From Prostheceraeus crozeri (lineage: Eukaryota > Platyhelminthes > Polycladida > Euryleptidae), in contig CAJQUW010007533.1 in NCBI GenBank assembly GCA_907163375.1, positions 320,001 to 384,000 of the forward strand: a DNA stretch of 64,000 bases, written 5' to 3'. How positions within the stretch are numbered: position 1 is the stretch's first letter; the number at the start of each line of letters is the position of its first letter. Shown here piece after piece: positions 29,560 to 40,672 of this stretch. The notes under the pieces are model-generated. The model was not told the DNA's origin. It saw nothing but the letters and a program-made list of their open reading frames with translations, and made no database searches. The position numbers and the translations under genes were made by a program.

Positions 29560-30182
29560 TTATCAATTAGTCCGTTTAATTACATTTTGATGGCATGTTA
29601 TGCCATGTGATGTACACACAATATGCACAGTACAATGCGATAACATCATACTGAACGATGAAAGCTTTTAAGACAAGACAGAAACAATGAATGAAAGTAC
29701 TTATTTTTTCAACCGATGAAATTACGTCTTCGACGCTCTCTTTATTCGCTTCATATTTTTTTATGGATTATTCTTCCATTTCTCATCTTCATATATATAT
29801 TTATTTAAACTCACACCCGCTCGTGTTTAGTGGATAAATGCTATTATTTCATGTAATTCAATCATAAATGATCTGATCCAACTCTCATCAGTCATCAGAC
29901 TATGTTCAACAGTGTGAAAGGAGAAGATGAAGAAACCAAAAACAATCAGCGCGAGTACGTCTGCGAGTCATTGTTTAACATCTGAGAAAGTGTTCTTCGA
30001 CACCGATGCGATGAGAATCAAACAATCAACGAAAATGTGTGAAGAGCTCGAGTGTGTATAACAAATTGTATATACTAATTGCATATAAATTGTGTATAAA
30101 GTGTACATAAACAATGCATTATATAACAATTTTTACTTTACCGCGAGTGTTTTGTGTCCTCATGATATTGTCGTGGCGGGAG
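29560..30182. other. 3' untranslated part of the BEL/Pao element
   Basis: AT-rich, no credible open frame. It ends in a purine-rich tract directly before the right LTR. Confidence 0.6.
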
Positions 30183-30347
30183 TGTCGCGGTAACGTTATA
30201 TGATTATGTGCATGCGGCACATGTTGTTTGTATACACCAATTATATATTTGTTGAATGACAAATATTGTAAACGAATTCAAAGATGTCTACATGTAAAGT
30301 CCAGTAAAGTGTTTTTTACAATCTTCCACTGCGTAACTTCGGCTACA
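30183..30347 (+). repeat. Right LTR of BEL/Pao element
   Basis: 165 bp, differing from the left LTR at about nine positions plus one length difference. CATGT follows it as the target duplication. Confidence 0.9.
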
Positions 30348-30352
30348 CATGT

Positions 30353-30470
30353 GATCAAAAGGATAACAAGTTTTCTGTAATCAAGTGCTGCAGGACTAAA
30401 CTCGAACTTTCTACTGCTAAGGCCAGTGCTATTCACTTTCGTAGTCCATCCCTTTGGTAGTAGGCCTATT
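30353..30470 (+). mobile_element. Penelope-like element fragment, right half
   Basis: Continues the GIY-YIG-type coding sequence interrupted at 27173. A TKLELSTAKASAIHFRSPSLW stop is the usual end of these proteins. The flanks were contiguous before the BEL/Pao insertion. Confidence 0.55.
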
Positions 30471-30841
30471 TATTGCTAATTTTCTAATCACAAAACTGTA
30501 ATATATTATCTTAGCACTGCTGCACATATGTACTAATTACTTTATCTGTATATTCTTTTTGATCTACTTCTTGTACTTGAGCCTTTTTAACATATCATGT
30601 TATGCGATGCATATTCTCACCCACTTGTGACGTCATTCAGTTCGTTTAACCGCTCCTCAGCGATCGATTGATATCTGGATATTGTCGCACAATAGCGTCC
30701 ACTTGTCGCACAGCAACGGTGTAAGAGGTCACTGCCCACCGTGTTCTAATTCACTTGCACCCACATGAACACAATGCATTCACTTGCATTCACATGTACC
30801 ACCATGAGACTGACAAGTATGACAAGTGCGACTTCTTTGCA
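30470..30841. other. Intergenic spacer before Polinton element 2
   Basis: No gene seen. It contains short repeats of ttcacttgcattcacatg type near 30750-30800. Confidence 0.6.
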
Positions 30842-30847
30842 AGTGTG
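30842..30847. repeat. Target-site duplication of Polinton element 2, left
   Basis: AGTGTG, exactly repeated at 47482-47487 outside the right TIR. A 6-bp duplication is the Polinton hallmark. Confidence 0.9.
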
Positions 30848-31317
30848 AGTAATGGTGATATGGCTGTTCCAGGACACATTAAAAAAAACACTAAAAATGA
30901 CATACCTGCAAAATAAGAAAAAATCAGTCCAAATCAGAACCCCACCTGAGGTAAACCTTGATCCAAATGCAAATTAGGGTCCTCTAGAAATTTACCAAAT
31001 CAAAATGCAAAAATAGGGTCTTCTTGAAATTTAGCAAATCAAAATGCAAAATAGGGGCCTTCTGAAATTTAGCAAAAACAAAATGCACATGAAGTGAATA
31101 TGGATAAAAAAATGCAATAAAAATATTCATTTAAAAATGGAAGATGTAAAAACAAAAGAACCATCAGCCCCTTTATATCCTTCATTATCATATGAAATGG
31201 ATATAGCAAAACACAAAGATAGAGTTAGGTGCATGAAAGATAAGGAAGCGCAACTATTATTAAGATTAGAACATTATGATAAATTAAGAAAAAGATGGAC
31301 GATAGTTAAGAATGTGA
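30848..31317. repeat. Left TIR of element 2
   Basis: About 470 bp, matching 47025-47481 in reverse complement. Begins agtaatggtgatatggctg. Contains about three ~50-bp internal repeats (aatagggtcctcttgaaattt type). The inner part carries the start of a coding region, so both ends of the element carry the first ~60 codons of that gene. Confidence 0.9.
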
Positions 31318-31727
31318 CACAAGGCATTGGAGCATTTTTAACAATTTCTTGAGGCGCTCTCACTATTGTCATTTCATCTGGCGTTCTTACAATTCCTGTT
31401 GTTGCTACAGCTTTAATAGGTACAGGTGTTTTCACAACGTCACTTGCAACAGTGATAGATAAATCTGTAATGACTAAGAAACGAAAATCCTTAAGTAAGA
31501 AACATGCCCATGTAAAAGAAGTATATGATAAACTACATTACTACTTCCAGAGAGTGTGTGATGACAATGTTATTACGTTAGATGAGATTGAAAATTTTGA
31601 TCAAATAGCTAGAGAAGCAACTAAAATTCCTGTTAAATCTCAAGACAAAGTAGACAATGAAGTTTTTTTAGAAGAAATAAGAACTTTATTAAAAACGTTA
31701 GAACAAAGTTCCATAGAACAAAAATAA
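31137..31727 (+). CDS. Two-helix membrane-type protein starting in the TIR (broken)
   Basis: Starts MEDVKTKEPSAPLYPSLSYE, followed by a charged helix (KDKEAQLLLRLEHYDKLRKR). Two hydrophobic segments follow (a GIGAFLTIS region, then VVATALIGTGVFTTSLATVI) and a long charged helical tail. A membrane-embedded or membrane-active accessory is likely. I recall similar proteins near the ends of cnidarian-type Polintons but cannot verify this. The locus is broken, about once. The right TIR holds a mirror copy of its first part. Confidence 0.6.
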
Positions 31728-31796
31728 GTTGTTCAGTAAAGTGTTTTTGTTGTATCTCTATGCTACCACAAAATTCAAATATTATATTATAAAATA

Positions 31797-32665
31797 ATGA
31801 ATACAAATGAGGTTAAAATAAAACAAGTAGAAGAATTAGTAAAACAGAAAAATATTATGAAGAAAAAACATAGACAATATCGAATGCTACAAGCTGGCGT
31901 TCAATCTGATATGCTAGAAAAAATGCACCTAACTGAACAAGTGAAAACTGAGTTTGAAAAAAACTATTGCACCACTCCAAACTCTTGAGAAAGAACTCGC
32001 AGTTCATGATAAACGAATTGATATATCTGATCCAGTGCAGAAAACCATCATGGATGATTATGGTTTGTTAGAAGCAAACATAGACAAGAAATTACCAAAA
32101 TCTATGCTATTTGAACATTCTACTTCATTTATAAATGGAAAGTCATCTCTTAGATTCTACTTAGGTGGAGAAGAATTATTTATAAATACTAAAGAAAGTT
32201 TAATTTTTACACCAAACAAAACAGTTTTCTGTTTAGACATAAATTTCGTGGATTTATTAAGAGGAGCGGATTTAGATAAATATCACACTGATGATCTATT
32301 GAAATATAAAAGTGTTTTAGATAAGGTTGGAACTGTAAGAACTCTTAAGCGTTATAAAAATTTAGATGGCTTATTATCCAAAACGTCTAGTACTAGTAAA
32401 ACAGGAACAAAGATGCCAATGCCAACAGCTGGTTATTCAACACCGACTGGTTACCCAAAAACAGGAACAGAGGACTAAAAGAGACAACGGTTTTCCTGCC
32501 CGATGATCCACAAGAATTAATAAACAGATTAGAGATTTTATTAGCTGCAACAAAAGAAGGACATAACTCTAGTTTTAACGAAATACATGCAATCTTAAAA
32601 AGACTATTAGAAAAGAAAACTATAAGTGAAAAAGACTACAAAAGCTTATCTAAATTATTTAGTTA
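31797..32665 (+). CDS. Unassigned Polinton region (broken)
   Basis: An N-terminal coiled coil is followed by a folded-looking part (SLRFYLGGEELFINTKESL, then LDKYHTDDLLKYKSVLDKV) and a Ser/Thr/Pro-rich linker. The last part has a short helical motif (INRLEILLAATKEGHNSSF, then LKRLLEKKTIS) common in this type of Polinton. The function is unknown. About two or three breaks. Confidence 0.5.
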
Positions 32666-32668
32666 AAA

Positions 32669-33447
32669 ATGTCTTCGGCAGAACTAGAAAAAATTAATAA
32701 ACATTTAGAAAATTTAACCGAGATTTTGTCCTCATCAAGATTTAGTACGACATTAAAATTTATAGCAACTACTTCCTCGCATACTTGTAATTTAGATCCT
32801 ATTATTCACTTAGAAAAAGACAAACATTATGAAGTAGCACTAACTAGTTTTTCAACATTTAACATTATACAAAATATTGTCAAAGATGCAAATGACCGAT
32901 TTAAATATTCAGATGACAAAGGTACAACTTGGAAAGAATTAACTTTTCTTCCTGGATCTTATGAAGTTGAATCAATTTCCAATGAAATAAAAAGACATAT
33001 AGGTATTCAATTTAAAGACAAAAAACAATTACATTTCGCAGTTGAACCAGCAGTAAATAAATTTTCTCTTACTTTAGATGAAAATCATCAAGTTGATTTT
33101 AATCATGATAGATCATTGTCGAAACAATTAGGATTTAAAAAGAAACTCTATGTACAAGGTTTTCATATCAGTGAAAATATACCTAAGATAACTGAAATAA
33201 ATTCAATCAACGTTCAGTGTGATATTATAGAAGGTGGTTATGTTAATGGAAAGCTAACAAATAATATCTTCAGTTATCCAGCATTTACAGTTACAGTTTA
33301 AATGTAATCCCAAAATCATTAATATATTTTCCCGTTACACGAAAAACAATTAATTCAATTACCATTAGAATAACAGATGAGAAAGGAAAGGCAATAAATT
33401 TTGGAGGCGAAGAGATTATGATAGATCTATTATTACGAGAGGTGTAA
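32669..33447 (+). CDS. Penton/minor capsid-like protein (element 2, broken)
   Basis: Pattern IIHLEKDKHYEVALTSFSTF, then NIIQNIV, a TWKELTFLPGSYEVESISNE block and later KQLGFKKKLY is that of cnidarian-type Polinton minor capsid proteins. It ends with an INFGGEEI-like beta strand. Expected at capsid vertices. It lies just upstream of the ATPase. About one break. Confidence 0.75.
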
Positions 33448-33470
33448 TTAAAAAATATTGACTTAAAAAA

Positions 33471-34247
33471 ATGAGTGAAAGCAGCTCTGTAAAATATCCA
33501 CTAAACAAGAAAGTGAAATTCATTCATCATCATAACTTGTCAAATAAAGTTTTATCAGTTATCTGTGGCAGATCAGGTTGTGGAAAAACGTATCTATTAT
33601 TTAAAATTCTCACGACACCCAACTTTTTGGATTATAACAATCTTATCATTTATACAACAACAGCAGAACAACCTATTTATCAATTTTTGAAATATGGTTT
33701 TGAAAATAATCTTACAAAATCAGCTATAGCTTCACTGTTTGAAGAATATGAAAAATCGGAGTATGAAGAAGAAATAAGTTCCTGGTGTGGAGAAGCAGCG
33801 AAAAATAAACAATTAGTAGAATCCAATAAAAATAAACACATATCGATGCAATTATTACATGATAGTGGTAATATGCAAGATCCTAGTAAACTAAATAAAA
33901 CGAAAAAACATTGTGTTGTGTTTGATGATTGTGTTAATAACAGAAATCAGGTAGTTCAGAGAAATTATTTTACAAGAGGACGACACAATAACTGTAGTGT
34001 CTTTTATTTGACACAAAGTATGTATTCACTAGATGGCAGCGTTATTAGAAAGAATGCTAATATTTTTATGCTTTTCGAAATCAATCCAAGAAACCTAAGT
34101 GATTTGTTAAGAGACTTATGTATAAGCGATAAAGAGGAGTTTAAACAATCTTGCCGTAATGCTTGGTCAAACGACTATGGATTTATCACAATCAATATTG
34201 ATAAAAAAGTACATGATAGAGTTATAGAACATTTGTTCCCTGACTAG
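33471..34247 (+). CDS. Genome-packaging ATPase (element 2)
   Basis: 258 residues, looks whole. Walker A GRSGCGKT near residue 37, Walker B HCVVFDDC near residue 150, and SVFYLTQSMYS as sensor segment. FtsK/HerA-type translocase that pumps element DNA into the capsid. Longer than the element 1 homologue because of an extra charged segment between the Walker motifs. Confidence 0.92.
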   Translation: MSESSSVKYPLNKKVKFIHHHNLSNKVLSVICGRSGCGKTYLLFKILTTPNFLDYNNLIIYTTTAEQPIYQFLKYGFENNLTKSAIASLFEEYEKSEYEEEISSWCGEAAKNKQLVESNKNKHISMQLLHDSGNMQDPSKLNKTKKHCVVFDDCVNNRNQVVQRNYFTRGRHNNCSVFYLTQSMYSLDGSVIRKNANIFMLFEINPRNLSDLLRDLCISDKEEFKQSCRNAWSNDYGFITINIDKKVHDRVIEHLFPD

Positions 34248-34322
34248 CCTTCGCCTCGAGGGGCTTCGCCCCGACTGAAACTCTGAATCGAACAATTGTT
34301 CTCTGACTAGATGTTACAGAAA
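34248..34322. repeat. GC-rich intergenic hairpin
   Basis: ccttcgcctcgaggggcttcgcccc forms a short GC hairpin in otherwise AT-rich DNA between the convergent ATPase and polymerase genes. Possible transcript end or mobile cluster related to the other GC-rich spacers of this element. Confidence 0.5.
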
Positions 34323-37300
34323 TTAAAAAGGTAAAGTAGTTATTCCATCAGGTAAAATCTTTTTTTTATCATCAGATGGATCTAATGCTAATTTATGTTC
34401 CTCTTTTAAGTACATTTTATGTTTCTTTGAACAAAGTCTATAATCACATGTTGATTTTATTTCATTATTAAACAATACCTTCTTATAATCTTGAAATGTT
34501 ATTTGTTTAGCTATTGATGCTTTTGAAATTCCTTTTAATGTTTTAGATGTTTTAGACTTTGTATTATAACAATAATATTTCGCTTTTAGAAATACAGCTT
34601 TTGTTATGTACTCCTCATTTCCTAACTCATCTTTTACTTTACATAAATAAGAAGGATGAATGATATCTTTTATTTTATCTATTTCTTTATCAAGTGAAGA
34701 ATTATACGGTATTGTTAATTCTAAGAAAACGGAATCCGTATCGCTGAAGTGTAGTTGATGGTTTTTGCCATACGCAGGTGCCAAATAATCATATATAAAA
34801 CTGTACATAAATAGTTTAGCTAGTTCTAATATAGTAAATCCTATAAAATTAAACTTGCCATGTTTTACAATGCTTCTTCTTATATGTACAGCACATATAT
34901 TATCACTAAATCTAGTAGTTCTTTTATATGTTGGTTTCCTTGTTAAATTTTGGAAGCGGTCTTGATTATAAACTATTTCTATGTTCTGCCTGTTACGTAC
35001 ATTTTCTAAAGTTTTTCCATAAAATGCGTTGTTCATTAATTTAAAGAATACGTTTCCAAAATCATCTTTATTTCTTTTAGCTATTTTACGTTTTTCAATA
35101 TTAAATTCTATATAATTTTTTAACCACTTAGATTTCTTATATACTAATTTTTGGTGTATTTTAGTGAGAATCATTCCATGATCTAAATACCAATCCAACA
35201 TTCTTCCTTCAACAACATACTTTTCTTTATTACTTTGTGTTAACATGAGTTTCTTTGTTGGTCTGTATTTTTTTAGGTAATATAGACTTTTGATAATCTG
35301 TAAAGTTGTCTATATTAGGTATTTTATTTTCAGGACAGAACGGCAAATATTTTGTTGTATCTTTTATTTCATCAGGGTACTGTAAGTCAACTTCATATAC
35401 GTAGCCATATCCATCTTCAACAGTTCGTTCGTACTTATCATTACCACTCCATTCCATTTCACCTGTTGGTAATTCTTGTATCATGCAAGAAGAATATAAG
35501 CTATTAAAATCATAATATAACAAATAGTTTTCTCTCATAAACTCATCAATTGCATTTTCACGTTCTACTCCTTCTCGTTTCGTTCGAAAAATTTCTAATA
35601 TCTTTTCTTTCTCCTCTAGTGACAAAGGTTTCATTATTCCATATTCTTGTGAGTTTACTTTCTTGTTATACCATTTAACATATCTATTACCTAAAACTGA
35701 TGAAACACCACCTCTAATTCCAGATTCAAAGAATAATAATTTATCGTAAGAACTTTCTTTATAGTATTTAAGTTTAATATCAGTAAATTTCAATCCTGCT
35801 AACCATGTTAAACCTGGTGTAGAATAGCAATAACATGGATCTATTCCGTAATATTCTATACACATATCACGAAAGTTTTCAAATAGATCAGCTAGTATTA
35901 ATACATCTATCTTAAGATATTTCATTGTATAATCATACACTGTTCTACAATCTAACTCTTTCCAATTCTTTTCAGCTTCTGCATAATCTTCTTCAGACAG
36001 TTGTGATTGTTTTAATGTTGTTTTAAATTTGTCACGTGAACAAAGTTGTTGTTCTTGCATTATTTCATTTATTCTAGCGATATCAGTCTTCGACTGTGAA
36101 CCGCAGGTTATATATTCATATGGAAATATGCCTTTAAGAGGCTTTAAGTTACATTTACTTAATATTTTACATTGTTCAGGTTTCAATGTTTTTCCCATGA
36201 ACTCTAATGAATAAGGAGTAAAAAATCTAAATGCATCTAATATTCTAATACTCCCAAGTTGCATTGAAAAGTATTCTTCTTCTGTTTTACACAGTATGTT
36301 TGTTCTTAATTGCTGCAATGTTTCAGATGAGAATAAATCGTTTATCATTAAATGGAAATCATACTTAGAACCATTGTAGAAATATAAAGGAACAAAGTTA
36401 TATCTAACTTTATTTGCATTAAGATTGCAAGAATTATGTGCCGCACCTCTACATAATCCATTTAGATGATCATGATCTTTTACTTTATAAGTTGTAAATT
36501 CTTTACCACAGTAATAACAATTCTTTTCATTATTAAATTGTACTAATTGTTCAGACGTTAATGGAAGCATTGGTTTATTTGTTTTAAGCAATTGTGAAAA
36601 ACGTCCTTGTAATTCTTCTATTGTGTTAACAAACTTTATAGCACTGTCCTCATCATAGTACTGATAATATTCTGATTTAAATAATTCGGGGTAATTTGAA
36701 TGAATGTACATTCCCCAACATAATGGTTTTTGCTCAAACAAATGCTTGCTAGTACTTTGTTCTGTAATTTTGACATTATATGCTTCAAAATCGCAATATA
36801 TTGTAAAGGGTACTTTATTTTTGAAATGCCATTTATTGTATTCTAAATAATCTTCTCTTGGAAACGTATTTCTGACTGCTTCATTTTCTTGACAATTTGC
36901 AAAGTGATTATTCAATGCTTGTTCAGTTCTAAAACTTATCATACATTGAAGACAGGGGAAATTAGCATGATCTGAAGTTTTTGTAAATATAGAAACATGT
37001 TTGCACAATATGTAATGTTCTTTATAATATAATATATTTGCTTGTGCTGGTTGTATTAACTGCTGTAACTGCTGTTGATATTGCTGTTCTAACATCTGTA
37101 ACTGTTGTTGATATTGCTGTTCTAACATCTGTAACTGCTGTTGATATTGCTGCTGTAACATCTGTAACTGCTGTTGATATCCAGAAGAAAAATCGCGTCC
37201 TTTATAATTATTATGATTAACCATTATGGATGCTAATGTTTTTATAATTTCATATTTTTCAGTACATATTACAACGTCTTGGTAAATAATATTATGGTGT

Positions 37301-38127
37301 ATATAATTACCGCGTTCATTATATTGCATTTCTGTTCGGCATAAACTTTTATTATCTAAGTAAAATTCTTTTACGTTTGCATAGACAGTGTCATTAACTT
37401 TAACATCTCCAGTATATAAGGGAGTAATATTACCAATAGAAATATACTTCACATTTAATTCAAACACATTTACTTAAATTATATGTTTGTTCTTTTTATG
37501 AAACTTTGTTAGCTTATTATAATCATATGGAAATTCATCTAATCCATCAGAAAGATCAAATTCATTTATGTATTCTTCTTTATTGTAATGACTTAGTCTT
37601 TCTTTGTGATATCGTGCAGGATGTAAATGTGCTATAACACTCCACAGAAAACAATAGCTGTCTTCGTTTTGTACGTTAATTATTTGTGGTGAACTGAAAG
37701 GCAGGGGTATGTAACTACCTCCAGTATTATTTTTATGTTTGTCAATTACTAATTTCTTGGATACTATTCTAACAAGCTTCCAACCAGATTCACGCAATTG
37801 AGGTTCAGTTATAGCATCTTTCAATCTATTTATCATTATTTCAAATATAGGTTGTATATCATTTACATTTAAGATTACTTGAGTTTGACTAAAATGGCCT
37901 TGTACTATTTCTTCAATATTTCCATCAGGTCCAGTCTTTGTGTAAAGTACTTCTACATTCATATAGCATTTGAAAGATTTTCTAAATATATTATAAAAGT
38001 TGGATAGAATATCATAAAAAGTTTCATCGGTTTCGACAGATTCATCATACTCATAAATGTCACTTTGTTCGGGCGAAGCCCTAGAACCTTCGGTTCGTTT
38101 AGAGTCATCATATAAATACTTTATCAT
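34323..38127 (-). CDS. Polinton protein-primed DNA polymerase B (element 2, broken)
   Basis: Parts in order along the gene: the Polinton N-terminal domain (ESGWKLVRIVSKKLVI, then DSYCFLWSVIAHLHPARYH), a Gln/Tyr/Leu-rich repeat linker at 37040-37200, and an endonuclease VII-like zinc module (CYYCGKEFT, DHDHLNGLCRGAAHNSC). Exonuclease motifs YCDFEAY, YNGSKYDFHLM and YLKIDVLILADLFENF follow, then palm motifs YDFNSLYSS, NNAFYGKTLENV and FSDTDSVF. All catalytic acids are visible. It is divergent from the element 1 polymerase in sequence but equal in layout. About two breaks. Confidence 0.92.
37035..37200. repeat. Codon-level repeat in the polymerase linker
   Basis: About three copies of a 39-48-bp unit encoding QQQYQQQLQMLEQ-type heptads. 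The region is probably a Gln-rich coiled coil between the N-terminal domain and the zinc module. Repeat-length variation is expected. Confidence 0.7.
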
Positions 38128-38130
38128 TTT

Positions 38131-38385
38131 TTAGTCATCTATTACACTAAAAACTTTTTTATATTCTGAATGTGAATAATCATCAAATACTCTTTTAACT
38201 TCTATATCAGTAGGTAATGTTTTTAGATACATGTAGTTTATATATTCATTCATTCTCGTTACATTACTTGTATCATGTCGTTCTACATTCTGTAAATGCA
38301 TACGTCTCTTTAAATGAGATTTATAACCTCTAGGTGTCTGTAACTGTTTGTTACATATGGTGCAATATAAATTAACATTTTCCAT
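38131..38385 (-). CDS. Small C2H2 zinc-finger protein
   Basis: 84 residues. One C2H2 finger, YCTICNKQLQTPRGYKSHLKRRMH, is written here in parts: CTIC, then KSHLKRRMH. A helical acidic part follows. It lies directly upstream of the polymerase. In this lineage a finger often precedes the polymerase domain. Confidence 0.6.
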   Translation of the reverse strand: MENVNLYCTICNKQLQTPRGYKSHLKRRMHLQNVERHDTSNVTRMNEYINYMYLKTLPTDIEVKRVFDDYSHSEYKKVFSVIDD

Positions 38386-38415
38386 TATTAACTTTTTTAA
38401 TAAAAAATTTATGTT

Positions 38416-38739
38416 TTTACATATACACAGGAATATTCAGCTGTTCTAAAGTCTCTAAATCATAAACAGTTAAATTTTCTTTATTAATCAACCACCATAA
38501 ATTATTGTATGCTAAGATACTCTGAAACTTCGTAGACAAAGTGGAAAGTCTTTATTTTTAGCATAACTTCTTATACCATGTTTGATTTTATAGTCTTTCA
38601 CGAATTGCATATATTTACGATGGTAATAAAATTTAACTTCATGTTTCGGGGTGAGAGGCTTTGTAGGATGACGATAATTTTTTAAAACTGGTACGTGTTC
38701 TATTTTATAGGCATTTGTCTTCTGAGCTTCATTAATCAA
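38416..38739 (-). CDS. Small conserved-looking protein, unassigned
   Basis: About 75-107 residues. YRHPTKPLTPKHEVKFYYHR and FVKDYKIKHGIRSYAKNK are followed by a second block with LWWLINKENLTVYDLE. Basic and aromatic. Function unknown; the gene looks interrupted. Confidence 0.4.
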
Positions 38740-38789
38740 ATTTTTAAAAAACTAATTTATTTTATTTAACTCGTTAAAAAGTGGTTTCA

Positions 38790-38945
38790 TATAATTTACT
38801 GGGGGGGGTTCCATGTAATTTGCCGGTGGTTTCACATAGTTCATAGGTGGTTTCACATAGTTCATCGGTGGATTCACATCGTTCATCGGTGGATTCACAT
38901 AGTTCATCGGTGGATTCACATCGTTCATCGGTGGATTTTTCCATT
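38790..38945. repeat. 21-bp tandem repeat
   Basis: About seven copies of a 21-bp unit (ttcatcggtggattcacatag). The unit length keeps frame; the minus strand reads a NPPMNYV-type heptapeptide without stops over the array. It could be the remnant of a repetitive low-complexity protein. Confidence 0.75.
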
Positions 38946-39155
38946 TTTTAAAGTGAGAAAAGTACTTCGGTCACCGTGTGTCCGTCACACACTTACACCC
39001 CAAACCCCCTCTCGGAGCTCTAGACCCGCACGGACCCTGGGGGCGGGGGCCCAAAATGAAGCCCTATCCACTCACCCGAGCGTATGGGGAGGGCTCTAAA
39101 CTACTACAGACAAAGTTACTTTTCCCCACCCAAAGTTACTTTCCCACACCCAAAG
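38946..39155. other. Spacer, no gene seen
   Basis: Contains three copies of caaagttactttcccaca-type repeats near 39110-39165. Confidence 0.5.
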
Positions 39156-40139
39156 TTACTGTCCCACACAAGTGGCTGAATGTCGTTGGAAGCTTTTCTT
39201 CAATAAAACTTTGTTACAGTTGGAGCATCTTACTTGTACCTTTAAACAATCTTTACATTGGTAGTTACTATCATAAAATTCCGATTTGGGTTTTAAAATT
39301 TCGCATTTAGTGCATTTTCGTGTGTTAGTAGAACATGCATTATAATGATTAGAAAACCCCTGACTAGTGAAAAATTTGTTACAACACGTACATTGTCTAT
39401 CTTTTATTTTAGGGAGTAGCGGTAATTGACATGTCGTTAGGTGACGGGCAAAATTCTTCGACGTTATACTTTTCCCACAGTCATTGCATGCTTTTTTCTT
39501 TTTTGCTTGTGTTGCCTGTTGTTGTACTGATTGTATCTGTTGTACTCCTTGTACTGGTTGTGCTGGTTGTACTGGGTGTACTGGCTGTACTTGTACAGGC
39601 TGTTCATGTACTGGCTGTACTGGGTGTACTTGCTGTACTGGGTGTTCTGGCTGCATTGGTTGTACTTGTACTGGCTGTACTTTTACTGGGTGTACTGATT
39701 GTACTGAGTGTACTGGTTGTACTGGCTGTACTGGGTGTACTGAGTGTACTGGTTGTACTGGTTGTACTGGCTGTACTGGCTGTACTGGCTGTACTGGCTG
39801 TACTGGCTGTACTGGCTGTACTGGCTGTACTGGCTGTACTGGCTGTACTGGCTGTACTGGCTGTACTGGCTGTACTGGCTGTACTGGCTGTACTGGCTGT
39901 ACTGGCTGTACTGGCTGTACTGGTTGTACTGGTTGTACTGGCTGTACTGCCGCATGTGCTAGGTGCACTGTCGCATGAACTACTTTCATATGTTTATTTA
40001 ATAATGCTTTATTACGAAAAGATAAATTACAGATATCGCATAGAAGCTTGGTTCCGCCAACTGCATCTTCGATGCCGAGACGCGAAGCGTCGACTTCGTT
40101 GGATAACATATTTTTTAACAGAAAAAATGATGTTAACAA
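39156..40139 (-). CDS. Zinc-finger protein with long VQP tripeptide repeat
   Basis: 327 residues; the true start is probably Met11. One C2H2 finger lies near the N-terminus ([22 protein letters not shown], written in parts: CDIC, then KHMKVVH). A repeat of about 120 residues follows, with period 3 (Val-Gln-Pro), then several Cys-rich fingers ([50 protein letters not shown]). An extended, elastic-like linker separates finger groups. The protein probably binds nucleic acid. The frame is open throughout and the gene is unusual for a Polinton. Confidence 0.7.
   Translation of the reverse strand: MLTSFFLLKNMLSNEVDASRLGIEDAVGGTKLLCDICNLSFRNKALLNKHMKVVHATVHLAHAAVQPVQPVQPVQPVQPVQPVQPVQPVQPVQPVQPVQPVQPVQPVQPVQPVQPVQPVQPVQPVQPVQPVHSVHPVQPVQPVHSVQSVHPVKVQPVQVQPMQPEHPVQQVHPVQPVHEQPVQVQPVHPVQPAQPVQGVQQIQSVQQQATQAKKKKACNDCGKSITSKNFARHLTTCQLPLLPKIKDRQCTCCNKFFTSQGFSNHYNACSTNTRKCTKCEILKPKSEFYDSNYQCKDCLKVQVRCSNCNKVLLKKSFQRHSATCVGQ
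39600..39955. repeat. 9-bp repeat array (ggctgtact)
   Basis: About 35-40 copies of a 9-bp unit, nearly perfect from 39770 to 39910 and diverged upstream. It encodes the VQP repeat of the minus-strand gene. The opposite frames read Cys-Thr-Gly and Leu-Ala-Val type repeats, which are shadows. Confidence 0.9.
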
Positions 40140-40672
40140 ATGTTGGCGGCTGTGCTTACATTCCGAATAATCAAGAATCAGAAATAGAACTAGAAAACTA
40201 TATCATGAAAACTGGGGACGTTTTAACAGGTCCGTTACATCTTTCTATTCTTCCACAACAAAATACTGAGTTACCAAATAAAGAATATGTTGATAGACAA
40301 ATAAATGTCTTGAAAGAAGAACTGACTCCACTAATGAAAGAAACAAAGCTTCTAAAACAGAATGACAAATCATTAACAGAAAAATTATCAAAACTTGATA
40401 CAAAGGATAAAGAACTAGAAGTAAAATTGTTACAACTTGATAAAAAGGATAAAGAGCTAGAAGCAACAATATCAACACTTAATAGAAAGCTAGCAGAACA
40501 ATCAATAATTTTGATATTACTTTCTGTAAATTTAAAGTCTGCTGTTCTAAAGAATACAAATCAAAATATACAACTGAAAGAGGAGTTAGAAAACTTACCA
40601 AAAAGGATCAAAGATTATTACAACAGTTACATCAGTTACAATCTACATTTCAAAAACATGTTGATAAATTGA
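40127..40672 (+). CDS. Candidate fibre/spike protein with tail-fibre-like motif
   Basis: About 180 residues from either of two adjacent ATGs. Residues 28-55 read [14 protein letters not shown], then [14 protein letters not shown]. This is the pattern of phage and viral tail-fibre proteins ('gGtMTGpL.l...P....AvnKkYVD'). A long heptad coiled coil (Lys/Leu/Glu, residues 60-150) follows. The combination suggests a trimeric fibre shaft. The frame is open upstream into the opposite-strand repeat gene, but that part is a shadow. The fibre role is inferred. Confidence 0.5.
   Translation: MMLTNVGGCAYIPNNQESEIELENYIMKTGDVLTGPLHLSILPQQNTELPNKEYVDRQINVLKEELTPLMKETKLLKQNDKSLTEKLSKLDTKDKELEVKLLQLDKKDKELEATISTLNRKLAEQSIILILLSVNLKSAVLKNTNQNIQLKEELENLPKRIKDYYNSYISYNLHFKNMLIN

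Larger units (their letters stand above)
27174..30347 (+). mobile_element. BEL/Pao LTR retrotransposon, broken
   Basis: LTRs at both ends begin TGTCGCGG and end GGCTACA, flanked by an exact 5-bp target duplication CATGT (27169-27173 and 30348-30352). A primer-binding-site-like tggtagcagagcg follows the left LTR, and a purine-rich tract ggcgggag precedes the right one. Recognised parts are a BEL-type gag and only the C-terminal end of pol, so the element is clearly not whole. The LTRs differ at about nine of 164 positions, so it is moderately old. Confidence 0.9.

Noticed and set aside
39600-39955. CRISPR-like look of regular short repeats
   Set aside because: Units are contiguous 9-bp repeats with no spacers, in a eukaryotic element.
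39431-39978. Plus-strand frames rich in Cys-Thr-Gly or Leu-Ala-Val
   Set aside because: Shadows of the 9-bp repeat that encodes VQP on the other strand, where flanking zinc fingers support coding.
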